Positions 44,649 to 54,900 are shown, counted from the stretch's first letter. The stretch: DNA of 64,000 nucleotides from Brevundimonas sp. NIBR11 (GCF_027912535.1 NZ_CP115465.1:2956001-3020000); one strand, 5' to 3'. Notes: a model not told the origin generated them from the letters alone. Translations and numbers: made by a program.

Positions 44649-44824
44649 ACTTCCCTCTCCCCTCGGGAGAGGGCTTGAGGTTCGGAGAGCGGAGCGATCC
44701 GCCAGCCGAAAGGGTGAGGGGCAACCCTCACCGGTTCGCACCAGCCCCTCACCCTTTTAGGCGAGCCTGATCAGCCTGCCGGGCTCTCAGGCGCTCAAGC
44801 CCTCTCCCGCCGGGGGAGGGAAGG
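44649..44824. repeat. MITE-like element with inverted ends between asd and rarD
   Basis: Left end (44650-44679): CTTCCCTCTCC, then GGGAGAGGGCTTGAG. Right end (44794-44824) is its inverted copy with a few changes. Inside, AAAGGGTGAGGGGC (44709-44722) faces GCCCCTCACCCTTT (44744-44757), so the whole unit can fold into nested hairpins. No gene is seen in it. It fills the entire asd-rarD gap and may also act as a terminator. Confidence 0.8.
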
Positions 44825-44831
44825 ACATGAG

Positions 44832-45755
44832 ATGACCACGCCTCCCACCCCCGCCCGCGCCGCCTTCCTGTCGGCCGTTGGCTGCTATGTCCTGTGGGGC
44901 TTCATGCCCCTGCTCTTCATGGGCCAGGCGGCGATCGGGTTCTCCGCGCCCGAGATCCTGTCCCACCGCGCGCTGTGGTCAGTGCTGATCGCGGGGGCGT
45001 TGGTTCTGGTCGCGGGCCAGCCGAAACAGGTGCGGGCCGTCTTCGCGCAGCCGAAGATTCTCGCCTGGCTGGCGCTGGCGACAGTGCTGATCGCGGTCAA
45101 CTGGGGCATCTACGTTTGGGCCACGACCCACCACGCCACGCTCGAGGCCAGCCTCGGCTACTACATCAACCCGCTGCTCAACATGATCGTGGGGCTGTGG
45201 CTGTTCCGCGAGCGGATCGACAGATGGGGATGGGTCGCCATCGGTCTGGCGGCGGTCGGTGTCTTGTTCCAGGCGCTGGCGCTGGGACGACCGCCGTGGA
45301 TCTCCATCGCCCTCGCTCTGAGTTTCGGCGCCTATGGCGTCATCAAGAAGCGCATCCCCGTGGACGCCCAGGCCGGGCTGTTCATCGAATGCCTGCTGCT
45401 GCTGCCGTTCGGCCTGTTCTTCGTAATCTGGCTGCAGACGCACGGGCTGGGCCACGGGTTTGCCAGCTGGGAGGGCTTCGGCTGGGCCCTGCTGAACGGG
45501 CCTATGACGGTCTTCCCGTTGGCCCTGTTCGCCTGGGCCGCGCGGCGTATGCCCTTGTCGACCATGGGCTTCGTCCAGTTCTTGGCGCCCACCATCCAGT
45601 TTATCATCGGGGTTGCAACCGGCGAGGCGTTCACGGTGCTGAGGGGCGTGTCCTTCGCCTTCATCTGGCTGGGCGCGGGCGTATTCGCGGCGGCGGCCCT
45701 GGTCCGGGCTCGGGCCGCGCGGCGGGCGATGGCGGAGGTCGCTGAACCAGTCTAG
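44832..45755 (+). CDS. rarD: RarD-like EamA transporter
   Basis: The 307-residue membrane protein with about ten helices matches the RarD branch of the EamA/DMT superfamily (YVLWGFMPLLFMGQ, NWGIYVWATTHHATLEASLGYYINPLLNM, GAYGVIKKRIPVDAQAGLFIECLLLLPF). It probably exports small metabolites; the original chloramphenicol-sensitivity link gives no clear substrate. An MFS exporter follows after 10 bases. Confidence 0.9.
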   Translation: MTTPPTPARAAFLSAVGCYVLWGFMPLLFMGQAAIGFSAPEILSHRALWSVLIAGALVLVAGQPKQVRAVFAQPKILAWLALATVLIAVNWGIYVWATTHHATLEASLGYYINPLLNMIVGLWLFRERIDRWGWVAIGLAAVGVLFQALALGRPPWISIALALSFGAYGVIKKRIPVDAQAGLFIECLLLLPFGLFFVIWLQTHGLGHGFASWEGFGWALLNGPMTVFPLALFAWAARRMPLSTMGFVQFLAPTIQFIIGVATGEAFTVLRGVSFAFIWLGAGVFAAAALVRARAARRAMAEVAEPV

Positions 45756-45765
45756 CCTCCCGGGC

Positions 45766-47223
45766 ATGGCCGAGCTGTCGAAGAGCCGCAAACGCTGGAT
45801 CCTGGTCGCCACGGTGTTGGGGTCGTCGCTGACCTTCATCGACGGATCGGCGCTGGGCGTGGCCCTTCCGGCCATCCAGCGCGATCTCGGCGCAGGCCCG
45901 GCGGCGGCTCAATGGATATCGAACGCCTATCTGCTGACGCTGGGAGCGCTCGTCCTGATCGGCGGGGCCGCCGGGGACCGGTTCGGACGGCGGCGTGTGT
46001 TCCTGGTCGGGGTGGTGCTGTTCGCCCTGTCATCCGTCGCCTGCGGCCTCGCGCCCACCGCTCACCTGTTGATCGCCGGTCGTGCGGTGCAAGGCATCGG
46101 CGCGGCCCTGCTGACGCCGGGAGCCCTGGCCCTGATCGGGGCCACCTTTCCGGAGAAGGATCGCGGGGCGGCTTTTGGCGCCTGGGCGGGGGCGGGAGCC
46201 CTGTTCGGCATGGTCGGGCCTCTGATCGGGGGCTGGCTGGCGGACCACGCGGACTGGCGGGCCATCTTCTGGATCAATGCGCCGCTGGCGGCGCTGACGG
46301 TGGTCGTGACCCTGAGGGCCGTGCCGGAGAGCCGCGATGAAAGCGCCAAGGGGCTGGACTGGCTGGGCGCCGTATTGGCCGTGGCCGGACTGACGGCCCT
46401 GACTTGGGCGCTGACGGCGGCGCCCGATCTGGGCTGGGCCGATCCCACGGTGATCACCGGACTGGTGGGAGGCGCGGTGCTGCTGATCGGCTTCCTGTGG
46501 GCGGAGGCGAAGGAAGCGCACCCGATGATGCCGCTGGGCCTGTTCGGGTCGCGGGTCTTCTCGGGGATGAATCTTCTGACCCTGCTGCTCTATTTCGCGT
46601 TGGGCGGGGCGATGTTCTTCCTGCCGTTCGAGTTGATCCGGGTGCACGGCTGGTCGGCGACGGGGGCGGGGTCGGCCATGCTGCCCTTCGCGGCAGTGAT
46701 GGGGCTGTTCTCGGGCGCGGCGGGGAAGCTGGCCGACCGGTTCGGGGCGAAGCTGTCGCTGGGCGTCGGGCCGATGCTGGCGGGGGTCGGGCTGGGGCTG
46801 CTGGCCCTGATGCCGCCGGACGCCGGCTACGTCGCCGGGCCTCTGGCGGGGATGACGGTGATCGCCATCGGCATGACGCTGGCCGTCGGGCCTCTGACGG
46901 CGGCAGTCATGGGGGCGGTGAAGGAAGGCCACACGGGCGTGGCCTCCGGCGTCAACAACGCGGTGGCGCGGATCGCGGGCCTACTGGCCATCGCCCTGCT
47001 GGGCGTCCTGCTGTCGGCGGTGTTCGTCGCGGGCGTCGAGGCGCCGGATGCGCGCGAGCAGTTGGGCGCCGTCATGGCGGGTCAGGGCGACTTTTCCGAG
47101 GGGGCGGTGACGGCCTTCCACCGGGCTTTTCAGGCGGTTATGGCCGCCTGTGCGGTCTGCGCCATCCTCGCCGGGGTCGTGGGTGTTTTGACCGCGCCGG
47201 GCAGACCTCAGAAGACGGTGTAG
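45766..47223 (+). CDS. MFS drug-type transporter (DHA2/EmrB-QacA family)
   Basis: The 485-residue protein has about 14 hydrophobic helices and DHA2 motifs: FIDGSALGVALPAIQRDLGA, GDRFGRRRVFLVGVVLF, and ALLTPGALALIGATFPEKDRG. It is an inner-membrane proton-driven exporter, substrate unknown. It follows rarD closely and its 3' end overlaps the convergent serine hydrolase by 16 bases. Confidence 0.9.
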   Translation: MAELSKSRKRWILVATVLGSSLTFIDGSALGVALPAIQRDLGAGPAAAQWISNAYLLTLGALVLIGGAAGDRFGRRRVFLVGVVLFALSSVACGLAPTAHLLIAGRAVQGIGAALLTPGALALIGATFPEKDRGAAFGAWAGAGALFGMVGPLIGGWLADHADWRAIFWINAPLAALTVVVTLRAVPESRDESAKGLDWLGAVLAVAGLTALTWALTAAPDLGWADPTVITGLVGGAVLLIGFLWAEAKEAHPMMPLGLFGSRVFSGMNLLTLLLYFALGGAMFFLPFELIRVHGWSATGAGSAMLPFAAVMGLFSGAAGKLADRFGAKLSLGVGPMLAGVGLGLLALMPPDAGYVAGPLAGMTVIAIGMTLAVGPLTAAVMGAVKEGHTGVASGVNNAVARIAGLLAIALLGVLLSAVFVAGVEAPDAREQLGAVMAGQGDFSEGAVTAFHRAFQAVMAACAVCAILAGVVGVLTAPGRPQKTV

Positions 47224-48353
47224 AGGGCGTCAATCAATCGTTGCGCGCGGGGGTCGCCGATCAGATACGGCGACTGGCGCGTCATGGCGTAGGCGGCCGA
47301 GAGCTTCACGTCCGGATCGGCCATGACGCAGCTGCCGCCCCAGCCGCAGTGGCCGAGCGCATCCGGGTTCGGCCCGAAGATGTTCAGCCCCGCGTTTCGC
47401 ATCAGACCCGCCGCCCAGGTGATGTCGTAGGGCAGGACCTTGTCGGGACCGGAAATGCGGGCCTTGGTCGCCTCCGCCAGCACGGCGGGGGACAGGACGG
47501 TCCGGCCGTCCAGCTTTCCTTCGTCGGCGAAGACGGCCATCGCGCGGGCCAGGGACAAGGCCGTGCCGTGCAGGTTGGCGGACGGGATTTCGACGGAGCG
47601 CCACTCGGCCGAGCCGCGCCCGCCGGGAGCCGAGCCCTTGTCGAGGAAGGCGGCGGTCTTGATGGCGTCGATGGGGCCGAGATCTGGGGCTTTCGACGGT
47701 TTGCGCAGGGCGGCGACCCGGCCGTGCTCGCTTTCGGGCAGGCCGATCCAGAGATCGAGGCCGAAGGGGTCGGCGAAGTCGTGGCGGAGGGCCTGTCCCA
47801 TGGTGCGGCCGTCGGCGAGGCGATGGACCTCGTTGGCGAGAAAGCCGACGGTGACCGGGTGGTAGCCCGAGGCGGTTCCGGGCGGCCACATCGGCGCCTG
47901 GGCGGCCAGTCTGTCCAGCACGGCGCGCTGGTCGAACCAGATGGCCGGATCGACGGGCTCGGAGAAGCCGGGCAGGCCGTCCTGGTGCGACAGCAGCTGG
48001 GCGACGGTGACGTCCGCCTTTCCGGCGGCGCCATAGGCGGGCCAGAGGTGGGCGACCTTCTCTTCGTAAGCCAGTTTGCCGCGCTGGACGGCCGAAGCCA
48101 TCAACAGGGCCATGATCGCCTTGCCCGAGGAGAAGACGGGGACCAGCGTGTCATCGGTGAAGGGCGTCTGGTCGCGCGGCTCGGCCACGCCCGCCCACAG
48201 GTCCAGCACCGTCTCTCCGGCGATGACGACCGAGAACCGCGCGCCCTGTTCGTTCAGCCCGTCGGGGGCGTCGGTGAAGTTGGCGGCGAAGGCGTCCTTC
48301 ACCGCGCCGAAGCGCGGCGGGCAGAGGCCGGAAATCTCGGGGGCGGTGGTCAT
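47208..48353 (-). CDS. Serine hydrolase, beta-lactamase class C-like (EstB type)
   Basis: The 381-residue protein has the SxxK motif SSGK (LVPVFSSGKAIMALLM) and a late CGWGGSCVMADPD segment in the position of the KTG box of class C beta-lactamases. Without a signal peptide it is more likely a cytoplasmic esterase of the EstB group than an antibiotic-degrading enzyme. The flavoprotein gene upstream on this strand ends 6 bases before its start. Confidence 0.85.
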   Translation of the reverse strand: MTTAPEISGLCPPRFGAVKDAFAANFTDAPDGLNEQGARFSVVIAGETVLDLWAGVAEPRDQTPFTDDTLVPVFSSGKAIMALLMASAVQRGKLAYEEKVAHLWPAYGAAGKADVTVAQLLSHQDGLPGFSEPVDPAIWFDQRAVLDRLAAQAPMWPPGTASGYHPVTVGFLANEVHRLADGRTMGQALRHDFADPFGLDLWIGLPESEHGRVAALRKPSKAPDLGPIDAIKTAAFLDKGSAPGGRGSAEWRSVEIPSANLHGTALSLARAMAVFADEGKLDGRTVLSPAVLAEATKARISGPDKVLPYDITWAAGLMRNAGLNIFGPNPDALGHCGWGGSCVMADPDVKLSAAYAMTRQSPYLIGDPRAQRLIDALYTVF

Positions 48354-48359
48354 GCGGGG

Positions 48360-49586
48360 CTAGATAGCGGCCGATTGCGACGCCCGCCACCGCAGGACGC
48401 CGTTCGCGGCGACGACACCGGAGGCAAGGCTGGCCTGAAGCAGATAGCCGCCGGTGGGGGCCTCCCAGTCGATCATCTCCCCGGCGACGAAGACGCCCGG
48501 GCGTGCGGTCAGCATCAACGATGGATCGAGGGCGTCGAAGCGGACGCCGCCGGCCGTGGAGATGGCGCGTTCGAGACCCTGGATGCCGGTCAGCTTCAGG
48601 CGCACCGCCTTGATGCGCTTGGCGAGCCTGGGCGCGCCCGGCGGGATTTCGCCGATCTCACGCAGGATGGCGACGGCGACGGGGGAGAGGCCGCCGGCCT
48701 TTCGCAGATGGTTGGTCATGGAGTCCTTGCCGCGCGGCCGGGCGAGGCGTTCGGCCAAGGCCGCTTCGGCCAGGTCGGGGCGCAGATCGACGACCAGGGT
48801 GGCGGACCCCTCGGCGGCGATGGCGGATCGCAGAGCGGACGACAAGGCATAGATGGCTCCTCCCTCGACGCCGTATCGGGTGACGACGACTTCGCCGCGC
48901 ACCGTCTGGTCGCCAAACGTTAGCGTGACGGGCTTCAGCACCTGACCGGCGAACCGCTCGACCAGGATGTCGGACCAGGCGACGTCGAAGCCGGCGTTGG
49001 CGGGAACGAGGGGAGCGACGGCGACGCCTTCCTGCTCCAGCGCCGGGACCCAGGCGCCGTCCGAGCCGAGCCGGGGCCAGCTCGCGCCGCCCAGGGCGAG
49101 GACGGTCGCGGCCGGCTCTTCGATGCATTCGCCCTCGGGCGTGTCGAAGACGAGGCCGCCATCCCGCCAGCCGGTCCAGCGCGAACGGGTGCGGACCTCG
49201 ACGCCCAGATCGTTCAGACGGGCCAGCCAGGCGCGGAGCAGAGGGGAGGCCTTCATGGCCTTCGGGAAGACCCGGCCGCTGGAGCCGACGAAGGTGGGCT
49301 GGCCGAGGCCGTGCGCCCATTCGGTCAGGTCGTCTGGCGAGAAGGCGTCGAGCCAGTCGGAGATCGGCTCTTCCGCCTCGGCGTAGCGGGCGAGAAAGGC
49401 GGCCTGATCCTCGGTGTGGGTCAGGTTCAGCCCGCCCCGTCCGGCCATCAGAAGCTTCCGTCCCACCGACGGCATTCGGTCGTGGACGACGACGGGCGCG
49501 CCGGCCTTCGCCAAGGTCTCGGCGGCCATCAGGCCGGAGGGTCCGGCCCCGATGATGTGGACGGCGGTGTCGGCGGGAGAGGTCAT
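48360..49586 (-). CDS. TIGR03862/HI0933-family flavoprotein oxidoreductase
   Basis: The 408-residue protein has the N-terminal dinucleotide fold IIGAGPSGLMAAETLAKAGA and KLLMAGRGGLNLTHTED, and ends with GGVRFDALDPSLMLTARPGVFVAGEMIDWEAPTGGYLLQ, the FAD-binding end of the BaiN/HI0933-like family. The reaction is unknown. Its stop is 6 bases from the serine hydrolase start, suggesting a shared operon. Confidence 0.9.
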   Translation of the reverse strand: MTSPADTAVHIIGAGPSGLMAAETLAKAGAPVVVHDRMPSVGRKLLMAGRGGLNLTHTEDQAAFLARYAEAEEPISDWLDAFSPDDLTEWAHGLGQPTFVGSSGRVFPKAMKASPLLRAWLARLNDLGVEVRTRSRWTGWRDGGLVFDTPEGECIEEPAATVLALGGASWPRLGSDGAWVPALEQEGVAVAPLVPANAGFDVAWSDILVERFAGQVLKPVTLTFGDQTVRGEVVVTRYGVEGGAIYALSSALRSAIAAEGSATLVVDLRPDLAEAALAERLARPRGKDSMTNHLRKAGGLSPVAVAILREIGEIPPGAPRLAKRIKAVRLKLTGIQGLERAISTAGGVRFDALDPSLMLTARPGVFVAGEMIDWEAPTGGYLLQASLASGVVAANGVLRWRASQSAAI

Positions 49587-49650
49587 CGGGGCTCTCTAAC
49601 GCGCGAACGCTTGCGGAGGAACGTCCGAACCCCGCATACGCTAGCTCATC

Positions 49651-50127
49651 ATGAGCGTCGCCTTCACGCGCGAGGAGGATCTGGAGGCCACGGCCGCCGA
49701 TCTGCCGGACCGCCCCATCTCTGCGCATCCCAATCTGGTGACGGCCTCGGGCCTCGCCGCGATCGAGGCCGCCCTGGCCGAGGCGCGGGCCGCCTATGCG
49801 GGGGCGCAGGCGCAGGGCTCCATTGAGGCGGACCGGACGGCGATGGCGCGAGCGACGCGGGACCTGCGTTACTGGTCCGCGCGGCGGGCCAACGCCCAGC
49901 TGGTCGAAACGGAGGCGAACGGCCGCGTGCGCTTCGGCGGCTCGGTCACCATCGAACGCGACGACGGCCGGACCCAGACCTGGCGCATCGTCGGGGAGGA
50001 CGAAGCGGACCCCGCGAGCGGCTCGGTCAGCCACGTTTCGCCCCTGACCCGCGCCCTGATCGGCAAGCGCGTCGGCGACGAGGCGGTGGTGGCTGGACAG
50101 GCTGTGGAAATCATCGCGGTGGACTGA
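49651..50127 (+). CDS. GreA/GreB-family elongation-factor-like protein
   Basis: The 158-residue protein has a shortened coiled-coil region (LVTASGLAAIEAALAEARAAYAGAQ ... RATRDLRYWSARRANAQLV) followed by the GreA/B C-terminal domain (VRFGGSVTIERDDG, WRIVGEDEADPASGSVSHVSPLTRALIGKRVGDEAVV). Gre factors rescue backtracked RNA polymerase; this small member may act as a regulator rather than a full cleavage factor. Confidence 0.82.
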   Translation: MSVAFTREEDLEATAADLPDRPISAHPNLVTASGLAAIEAALAEARAAYAGAQAQGSIEADRTAMARATRDLRYWSARRANAQLVETEANGRVRFGGSVTIERDDGRTQTWRIVGEDEADPASGSVSHVSPLTRALIGKRVGDEAVVAGQAVEIIAVD

Positions 50128-50157
50128 CGGGCCGGTCCACCTCACATTGGGTGAGAC

Positions 50158-50173
50158 GAGCGCGATCGCGCTC
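50158..50173. repeat. 16-base perfect palindrome before the small basic gene
   Basis: GAGCGCGATCGCGCTC lies 49 bases before the start at 50222, preceded by CTCAC-ATTGG-GTGAG at 50141-50155. It may be a terminator stem for the Gre-like gene or an operator for the next gene. Confidence 0.45.
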
Positions 50174-50221
50174 AAGCAGCGAGCGACCGCGTCGCGAGCA
50201 ATAGCGCCCTAAGGAGTCTCC

Positions 50222-50389
50222 ATGGCCAGAAAGCCCAACTACGCCTTCGAACGCCAGGAAAGGGAAAAGGCCGAAGCCCAGAAGGCCGCTAAGAAGGCGG
50301 CGCTCAAACAGGCCCGCAAGGACGCCAAGGCGCGCGGTGAGGACGTCGACCACCCCGACTGGCAACCGCCGGAAGACGAAGCCGTTTGA
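50222..50389 (+). CDS. Small basic helical protein upstream of ligD
   Basis: A 55-residue frame with AAGGAG six bases before the ATG. The product starts MARKPNYAFERQEREKAEAQ, continues with a Lys/Ala-rich helix and ends DVDHPDWQPPEDEAV. Similar short proteins occur in alphaproteobacteria without known function. It is 33 bases before ligD on the same strand, so it is likely co-transcribed with it. Confidence 0.8.
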   Translation: MARKPNYAFERQEREKAEAQKAAKKAALKQARKDAKARGEDVDHPDWQPPEDEAV

Positions 50390-50422
50390 GACTCCGGCCC
50401 CGCTTGAGGGCCGGAGGATCTC

Positions 50423-53002
50423 ATGGCGGCCAAGGGCGAGCTTAAGACCTATCAGGCCAAGCGTCGGTTCGACGAGACGCCCGAGCCGAAAGGCAAGAAG
50501 GGTGCGGCCAATTCCAAGGCGCGCCGGTACCTTATCCAGCGCCATGCGGCGACGCGGCTACACTATGATTTCCGCATAGAGATCGACGGCGTCCTGAAAT
50601 CCTGGGCGGTGACCAAGGCGCCGTCGCGCGATGTCTCGGTCAAGCGTCTGGCGGTCGAGGTCGAGGACCATCCGCTGGACTACGGCGGCTTCGAAGGGAC
50701 GATCCCGGCCGGCAACTACGGCGCCGGCACGGTGCAGATGTGGGACGAGGGGACCTGGGAGCCGCAGGAGCCGGACCTCGACGAGGCGTTCCGCAAGGGC
50801 CAGATCAAGATGGTCCTGCACGGCGAGCGGCTGACCGGGAAATGGGCGCTGATCCGGCTGAGGACCGATCGGGGCAAGCCGTCGAAACGGAACAACTGGC
50901 TGCTCATCAAGGAGAAGGACGAGTTCGCCGTGGCCGGCGAGGGCGACGCCCTGATGGAAATCGACGCCTCGATCACTACTGGCCGGTCGTTGGCGGAGAT
51001 CGCGGACGGCAAGACGCAGTGGACCTCATCGAAGAAGACCAGTCAGAAGGCGCCGCCGAAGCCGAAGGCGTCGAAGGCCCTGGCCAGTCCCTCGAAGCGG
51101 CCGCCCGCCTTCGCCCCGATCCAGCTGTGCAAGGTGGTCGATCACCCGCCGTCGGGCGCTGGCTGGGCGCACGAGATCAAGTTCGATGGCTACCGGATGC
51201 AGGTCGGCATCGGCGGAGGCAAGGCGCTGTGGCGCACCCGCTCGGGGCTCGACTGGACGAAAAAGTTTTCCGAACACGCGGCCGAGGCTGCGCAATGGCC
51301 GGACGCGGTGCTCGACGGCGAGCTTTGCGCCCTGGCCGAGGACCACATGCCGGACTTCTCGGCGTTGCAGGCGGCGATCTCGGACGGAGCGACGGGTGAA
51401 CTGATCTATTTTGCCTTCGACCTGCTGTTCGAGGGGGCGGAGGATCTGAGAACGCTGCCGCTGTCGCACCGGAAGGCGCGGCTGAAGGCTTATCTGGACC
51501 GGATCCCCAAGGCGGCGAGGTCGCGTGTCCGCTTCGTCGAGCATTTCGCCTCGACCGGTCAGGCGGTGCTGGAGAGCGCCTGCCGAATGGACCTCGAGGG
51601 CGTGATCTCCAAGAAGCTGGACGCCCCCTATTCGGCCGGGCGGTCGACGACCTGGGTCAAGTCCAAATGCCGGGGTCGGGACGAGGTGGTGATCGGCGGC
51701 TGGACCTCGGAGGGGCCGCGCTTCCGCTCGCTGATCGTGGGCGTGCAGGACGGGAACAACGGGCTGCGTCATCTGGGCCGGGTCGGGACCGGCTATGCTC
51801 AACCGTTGATCAAGACGCTTCTGCCGGCACTGAAGGAGGCGGCGGCGGAGAAAAATCCGTTCGTCGGCAAGGGAGCGCCGAGGGGCGGACCGGGCGTGCA
51901 TTGGGTGAAGCCGGTGCTGGTCGCCGAGATCGAGCACGGCGGCTACACGGACAGCGGGTCGTTGCGTCAGGCGGCGTTCAAGGGGCTGCGCGAGGACAAG
52001 GCGGCCGCCGAGGTCGATACGGCGCCGCAGGAGGCCGCCAAGCCCGCGAAGGGCAAAGCCGCCGCCCCGCCCCAGCTGAACATTGGCCTGACGGGCAAGG
52101 CGAAAGCGGTGGTCGCGGGCCTGACGATCTCCAGCCCGGACAAGGTGCTGTGGCCCGCCGCCGACGGTCATCCCGCGATCACCAAGCTAGAGCTGGTTCA
52201 GTTCTACGAGGCGGCGGCCGAGCGAATACTGCCCCATGTCGCCGACCGGCCGGTGTCGATCATCCGTGCGCCGGAGGGGATCGGCGGCGAAATCTTCTTC
52301 CAGCGCCACGCTATGCCGGGGTCGAACCCTCGGCTGAAGCTGATCGATGTGAAGGAGCGGAAACCCTATGTCGGCGTCGTCGACGTCGGCGGTCTGGTCG
52401 CGATCGGCCAGTCGGGCGGGTTGGAACTGCACCCTTGGGGCTGCGCTCCCGGCGATCCTGAGACGCCGGACCAGATTACCTTCGACCTCGACCCCGACGA
52501 GGGACTGGATTTCGCCGATGTGATCGCGGCGGCCAAGGCCATGAAGGCCCGGCTGGAGAAGATGGGCTTGCACCCCTTCTGCAAGACGACGGGCGGCAAG
52601 GGGCTGCATGTCGTCGTGCCGATCAAGGCGGATGCGCGCAGTCGGATCGAATGGGATCAGTGCAAGGCGTTCGCGAAGGCCGTGTCGGAACAGGTTCGGC
52701 TGGAAGCGCCCGACCGGTTCACGACCACGCTGGCCAAGAAAGCTCGCGGGGGAAAGATCTTCCTCGACTATCTGAGGAACGGCCGGATGGCGACGGCCGT
52801 CGCGCCCTGGTCGCCACGCGCCCGACCGGGGGCGGGGATCGCCAATCCGCTGAGCTGGGGTCAGGTGAAGTCGGGGCTCGACCCGAAAGCGTTCAACCTG
52901 ACGACCTATCCGGCCCTGCTGAAGAAGCCGGATCCCTGGGCCGAGTTCAGGGCGGGGGCGGTGAGTTTGAGGCCGCTGTTGAAGAAGGTGGGCGTCGCCT
53001 AG
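50423..53002 (+). CDS. ligD: DNA ligase D (end-joining polymerase-ligase-nuclease)
   Basis: The 859-residue protein has three domains in order. The 3'-phosphoesterase domain has [14 protein letters not shown], with RLHYDFR at residues 45-51. The ATP-dependent ligase has the nucleotidyl lysine Lys253 in EIKFDGYRM. The polymerase/primase domain has the metal aspartates Asp688 and Asp690 in TFDLDPDEG and the late [25 protein letters not shown]. With Ku (28263-29126) it repairs double-strand breaks. The stop overlaps the convergent prfA stop. Confidence 0.96.
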   Translation: MAAKGELKTYQAKRRFDETPEPKGKKGAANSKARRYLIQRHAATRLHYDFRIEIDGVLKSWAVTKAPSRDVSVKRLAVEVEDHPLDYGGFEGTIPAGNYGAGTVQMWDEGTWEPQEPDLDEAFRKGQIKMVLHGERLTGKWALIRLRTDRGKPSKRNNWLLIKEKDEFAVAGEGDALMEIDASITTGRSLAEIADGKTQWTSSKKTSQKAPPKPKASKALASPSKRPPAFAPIQLCKVVDHPPSGAGWAHEIKFDGYRMQVGIGGGKALWRTRSGLDWTKKFSEHAAEAAQWPDAVLDGELCALAEDHMPDFSALQAAISDGATGELIYFAFDLLFEGAEDLRTLPLSHRKARLKAYLDRIPKAARSRVRFVEHFASTGQAVLESACRMDLEGVISKKLDAPYSAGRSTTWVKSKCRGRDEVVIGGWTSEGPRFRSLIVGVQDGNNGLRHLGRVGTGYAQPLIKTLLPALKEAAAEKNPFVGKGAPRGGPGVHWVKPVLVAEIEHGGYTDSGSLRQAAFKGLREDKAAAEVDTAPQEAAKPAKGKAAAPPQLNIGLTGKAKAVVAGLTISSPDKVLWPAADGHPAITKLELVQFYEAAAERILPHVADRPVSIIRAPEGIGGEIFFQRHAMPGSNPRLKLIDVKERKPYVGVVDVGGLVAIGQSGGLELHPWGCAPGDPETPDQITFDLDPDEGLDFADVIAAAKAMKARLEKMGLHPFCKTTGGKGLHVVVPIKADARSRIEWDQCKAFAKAVSEQVRLEAPDRFTTTLAKKARGGKIFLDYLRNGRMATAVAPWSPRARPGAGIANPLSWGQVKSGLDPKAFNLTTYPALLKKPDPWAEFRAGAVSLRPLLKKVGVA

Positions 53003-54066
53003 GCGAACTCCGCCTCCAGATCGGCCAGCCTCGCCGCCTGATCCTCGGCGATCAGGGCGTTCAGCAAGGGGTCCAGGTCGCCTTCCATGATCTGGGGCAG
53101 GCTGTGCAGGGTCAGGTTGATGCGATGATCGCTGACCCGTCCCTGGGGGTAGTTGTAGGTGCGGATGCGTTCGGAGCGGTCGCCCGAGCCGACCTGGGAC
53201 TTCCGGGCATCCGACCGCGCCTGGTCCTTCTGCTGGCGTTGCAGGTCATATAGACGCACGCGCAGGTTCCGCATCGCCTTGTCGCGGTTGACGTGCTGGG
53301 ACTTCTCCGACGACGTCACCACGATCCCGGTCGGGAAGTGGGTGATGCGCACGGCCGAGTCGGTCTTGTTGACGTGTTGGCCGCCCGAGCCGGAGGCGCG
53401 GAAGGTGTCGATGCGGATGTCCTTGTCCTGGATGTCGATCTCGACGTCCTCGACCTCGGGCAGGACGGCGACGGTGGCGGCCGACGTGTGGATGCGCCCC
53501 TGGGTCTCCGTGGCCGGAACGCGCTGGACGCGGTGGACGCCGCTTTCGAACTTCAGCCGGCCGAAGACGCCGTCGCCGGTGACGGTGGCGATGATCTCCT
53601 TGTAGCCGCCGGCGTCGCCCTCCGTGGCGCTGTCCAGCTCGACCCGCCAGCCGCGCGAGGAGGCGTAGCGGGAATACATGCGGAACAGGTCGCCGGCGAA
53701 GATGGCGGCCTCGTCCCCGCCCGTGCCGGCGCGGACTTCCAGTACGGCCGAGGCGTTTTCGTCGGCGTCACGCGGGGCCAGCAACAGAGCGACGTCCCGC
53801 TCCATCTCGGGCAGGCGTGCTGAGAGTGTCTCCAGTTCGTCGGCGGCCATGGCGGCCATCTCGGGGTCCTCGGCCATGGCCTTCAGGTCTTCGATCTCCG
53901 CCCGGGCCTTGCCGAGCGCCAGGACGGCGTCGGCGACCGGCTTCATCTCGGCGTGCTCCTTAGACAGGCGCACGATCTCCTGACCGTCGGTGGCCGCCCC
54001 CATGCGGGCCTCCACTTGATGGAAGCGGTCCAGGACCTGGTCGAGCTTGATCTGGGGCAGGTGCAA
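52999..54066 (-). CDS. prfA: Peptide chain release factor 1
   Basis: The GGQ motif lies in [19 protein letters not shown] and the domain ends [22 protein letters not shown], as in RF1. It terminates translation at UAA and UAG. A TTG at 54066 ([15 protein letters not shown]) gives 355 residues, the usual RF1 length; an ATG at 54153 would add 29 unlikely residues ([10 protein letters not shown]). Start is therefore uncertain. prmC, usually next to prfA, is not here. Confidence 0.93.
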   Translation of the reverse strand: MHLPQIKLDQVLDRFHQVEARMGAATDGQEIVRLSKEHAEMKPVADAVLALGKARAEIEDLKAMAEDPEMAAMAADELETLSARLPEMERDVALLLAPRDADENASAVLEVRAGTGGDEAAIFAGDLFRMYSRYASSRGWRVELDSATEGDAGGYKEIIATVTGDGVFGRLKFESGVHRVQRVPATETQGRIHTSAATVAVLPEVEDVEIDIQDKDIRIDTFRASGSGGQHVNKTDSAVRITHFPTGIVVTSSEKSQHVNRDKAMRNLRVRLYDLQRQQKDQARSDARKSQVGSGDRSERIRTYNYPQGRVSDHRINLTLHSLPQIMEGDLDPLLNALIAEDQAARLADLEAEFA

Positions 54067-54255
54067 GGCGGTATCCGGCGAGAGAAGCGAGGCGCGGTCA
54101 TACTCCGGACAGGCTCGCGATGTCGATGCGAAGGGCCAGGGCGGGCCGGTCACGCGCCGGTGTCATGTCCGTGAGCCGCGATGACGTTGGCGTCAGGCCG
54201 GTTACGTTGGGCTCATTGGCGCACTAGGTCCCGGTCTCAGTACTGGGAGGCATTC

Positions 54256-54900
54256 ATGTTCGACGGATCCATCAACCACCCCGCCGCGGACGCCGAGACA
54301 ATCCACAGGGATCAGGAGAACCTCGACGCCATCCTGTCGCGCTACGACAGCCTCGTGGCGACCCCGGAGGCCATGACGGCGGAGCAAGCGACCGATCTGG
54401 CGGCCCTGGCCGGCATCTTCGACCTCGACACGACGCAGGCGCCCGCCGACCTGTGGCCAGAGGTGCGCGCCGTCCTGACGGTCCAGGCGCCGAGGGTCTT
54501 AGACAGTCCTGCGTTCGCTGAGGCGAGCGAGTCCCTGACGCTTCTGGTGGTGGAAGACGATCCGGAAATGGCGCTGGACCTCACCGGTCTGCTGGTCGAA
54601 GCCGGCCACGACGTCGTCGGCCCCTTCCACAGCGCCGAGGCCGCCGAGGTGGCGGCGGGTCTGCATGTCATCGACATCGCCCTGCTGGACATCAATCTCT
54701 CCGGCGCTGTCGATGGCGGTACGCTGGCGCGCAGTCTGAAATCGCGCTGGGGGCTCAAGGTCGTGTTTCTGTCCGGTGATGTGACGGCGGCGGCCAGCCA
54801 CGCCGAGGTCGCCGAGGCCATGGTCATCAAGCCCTATCGCGGCGCCGATGTGCTGGCGGCCCTGCAGCGGCTGTCGGCGAAACCGACGGCGGCAAGCTGA
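54256..54900 (+). CDS. Response-regulator receiver protein
   Basis: GGGAGG five bases before ATG 54256 fixes the start; 214 residues. The N-terminal part is not recognised. A receiver domain follows: LLVVEDDPEMALDLTGLLVEAGHDVVG, the phospho-acceptor in IALLDINLSG, and the lysine in MVIKPYRG. It has no output domain after the receiver, so it likely signals by protein contact. A TGACG-TTGG-CGTCA dyad lies at 54182-54195 upstream. Confidence 0.85.
   Translation: MFDGSINHPAADAETIHRDQENLDAILSRYDSLVATPEAMTAEQATDLAALAGIFDLDTTQAPADLWPEVRAVLTVQAPRVLDSPAFAEASESLTLLVVEDDPEMALDLTGLLVEAGHDVVGPFHSAEAAEVAAGLHVIDIALLDINLSGAVDGGTLARSLKSRWGLKVVFLSGDVTAAASHAEVAEAMVIKPYRGADVLAALQRLSAKPTAAS

Noticed and set aside
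46404..48923. Long plus-strand open frame spanning the MFS, serine hydrolase and flavoprotein genes
   Set aside because: It overlaps three well-supported genes in other frames and has no family signature.
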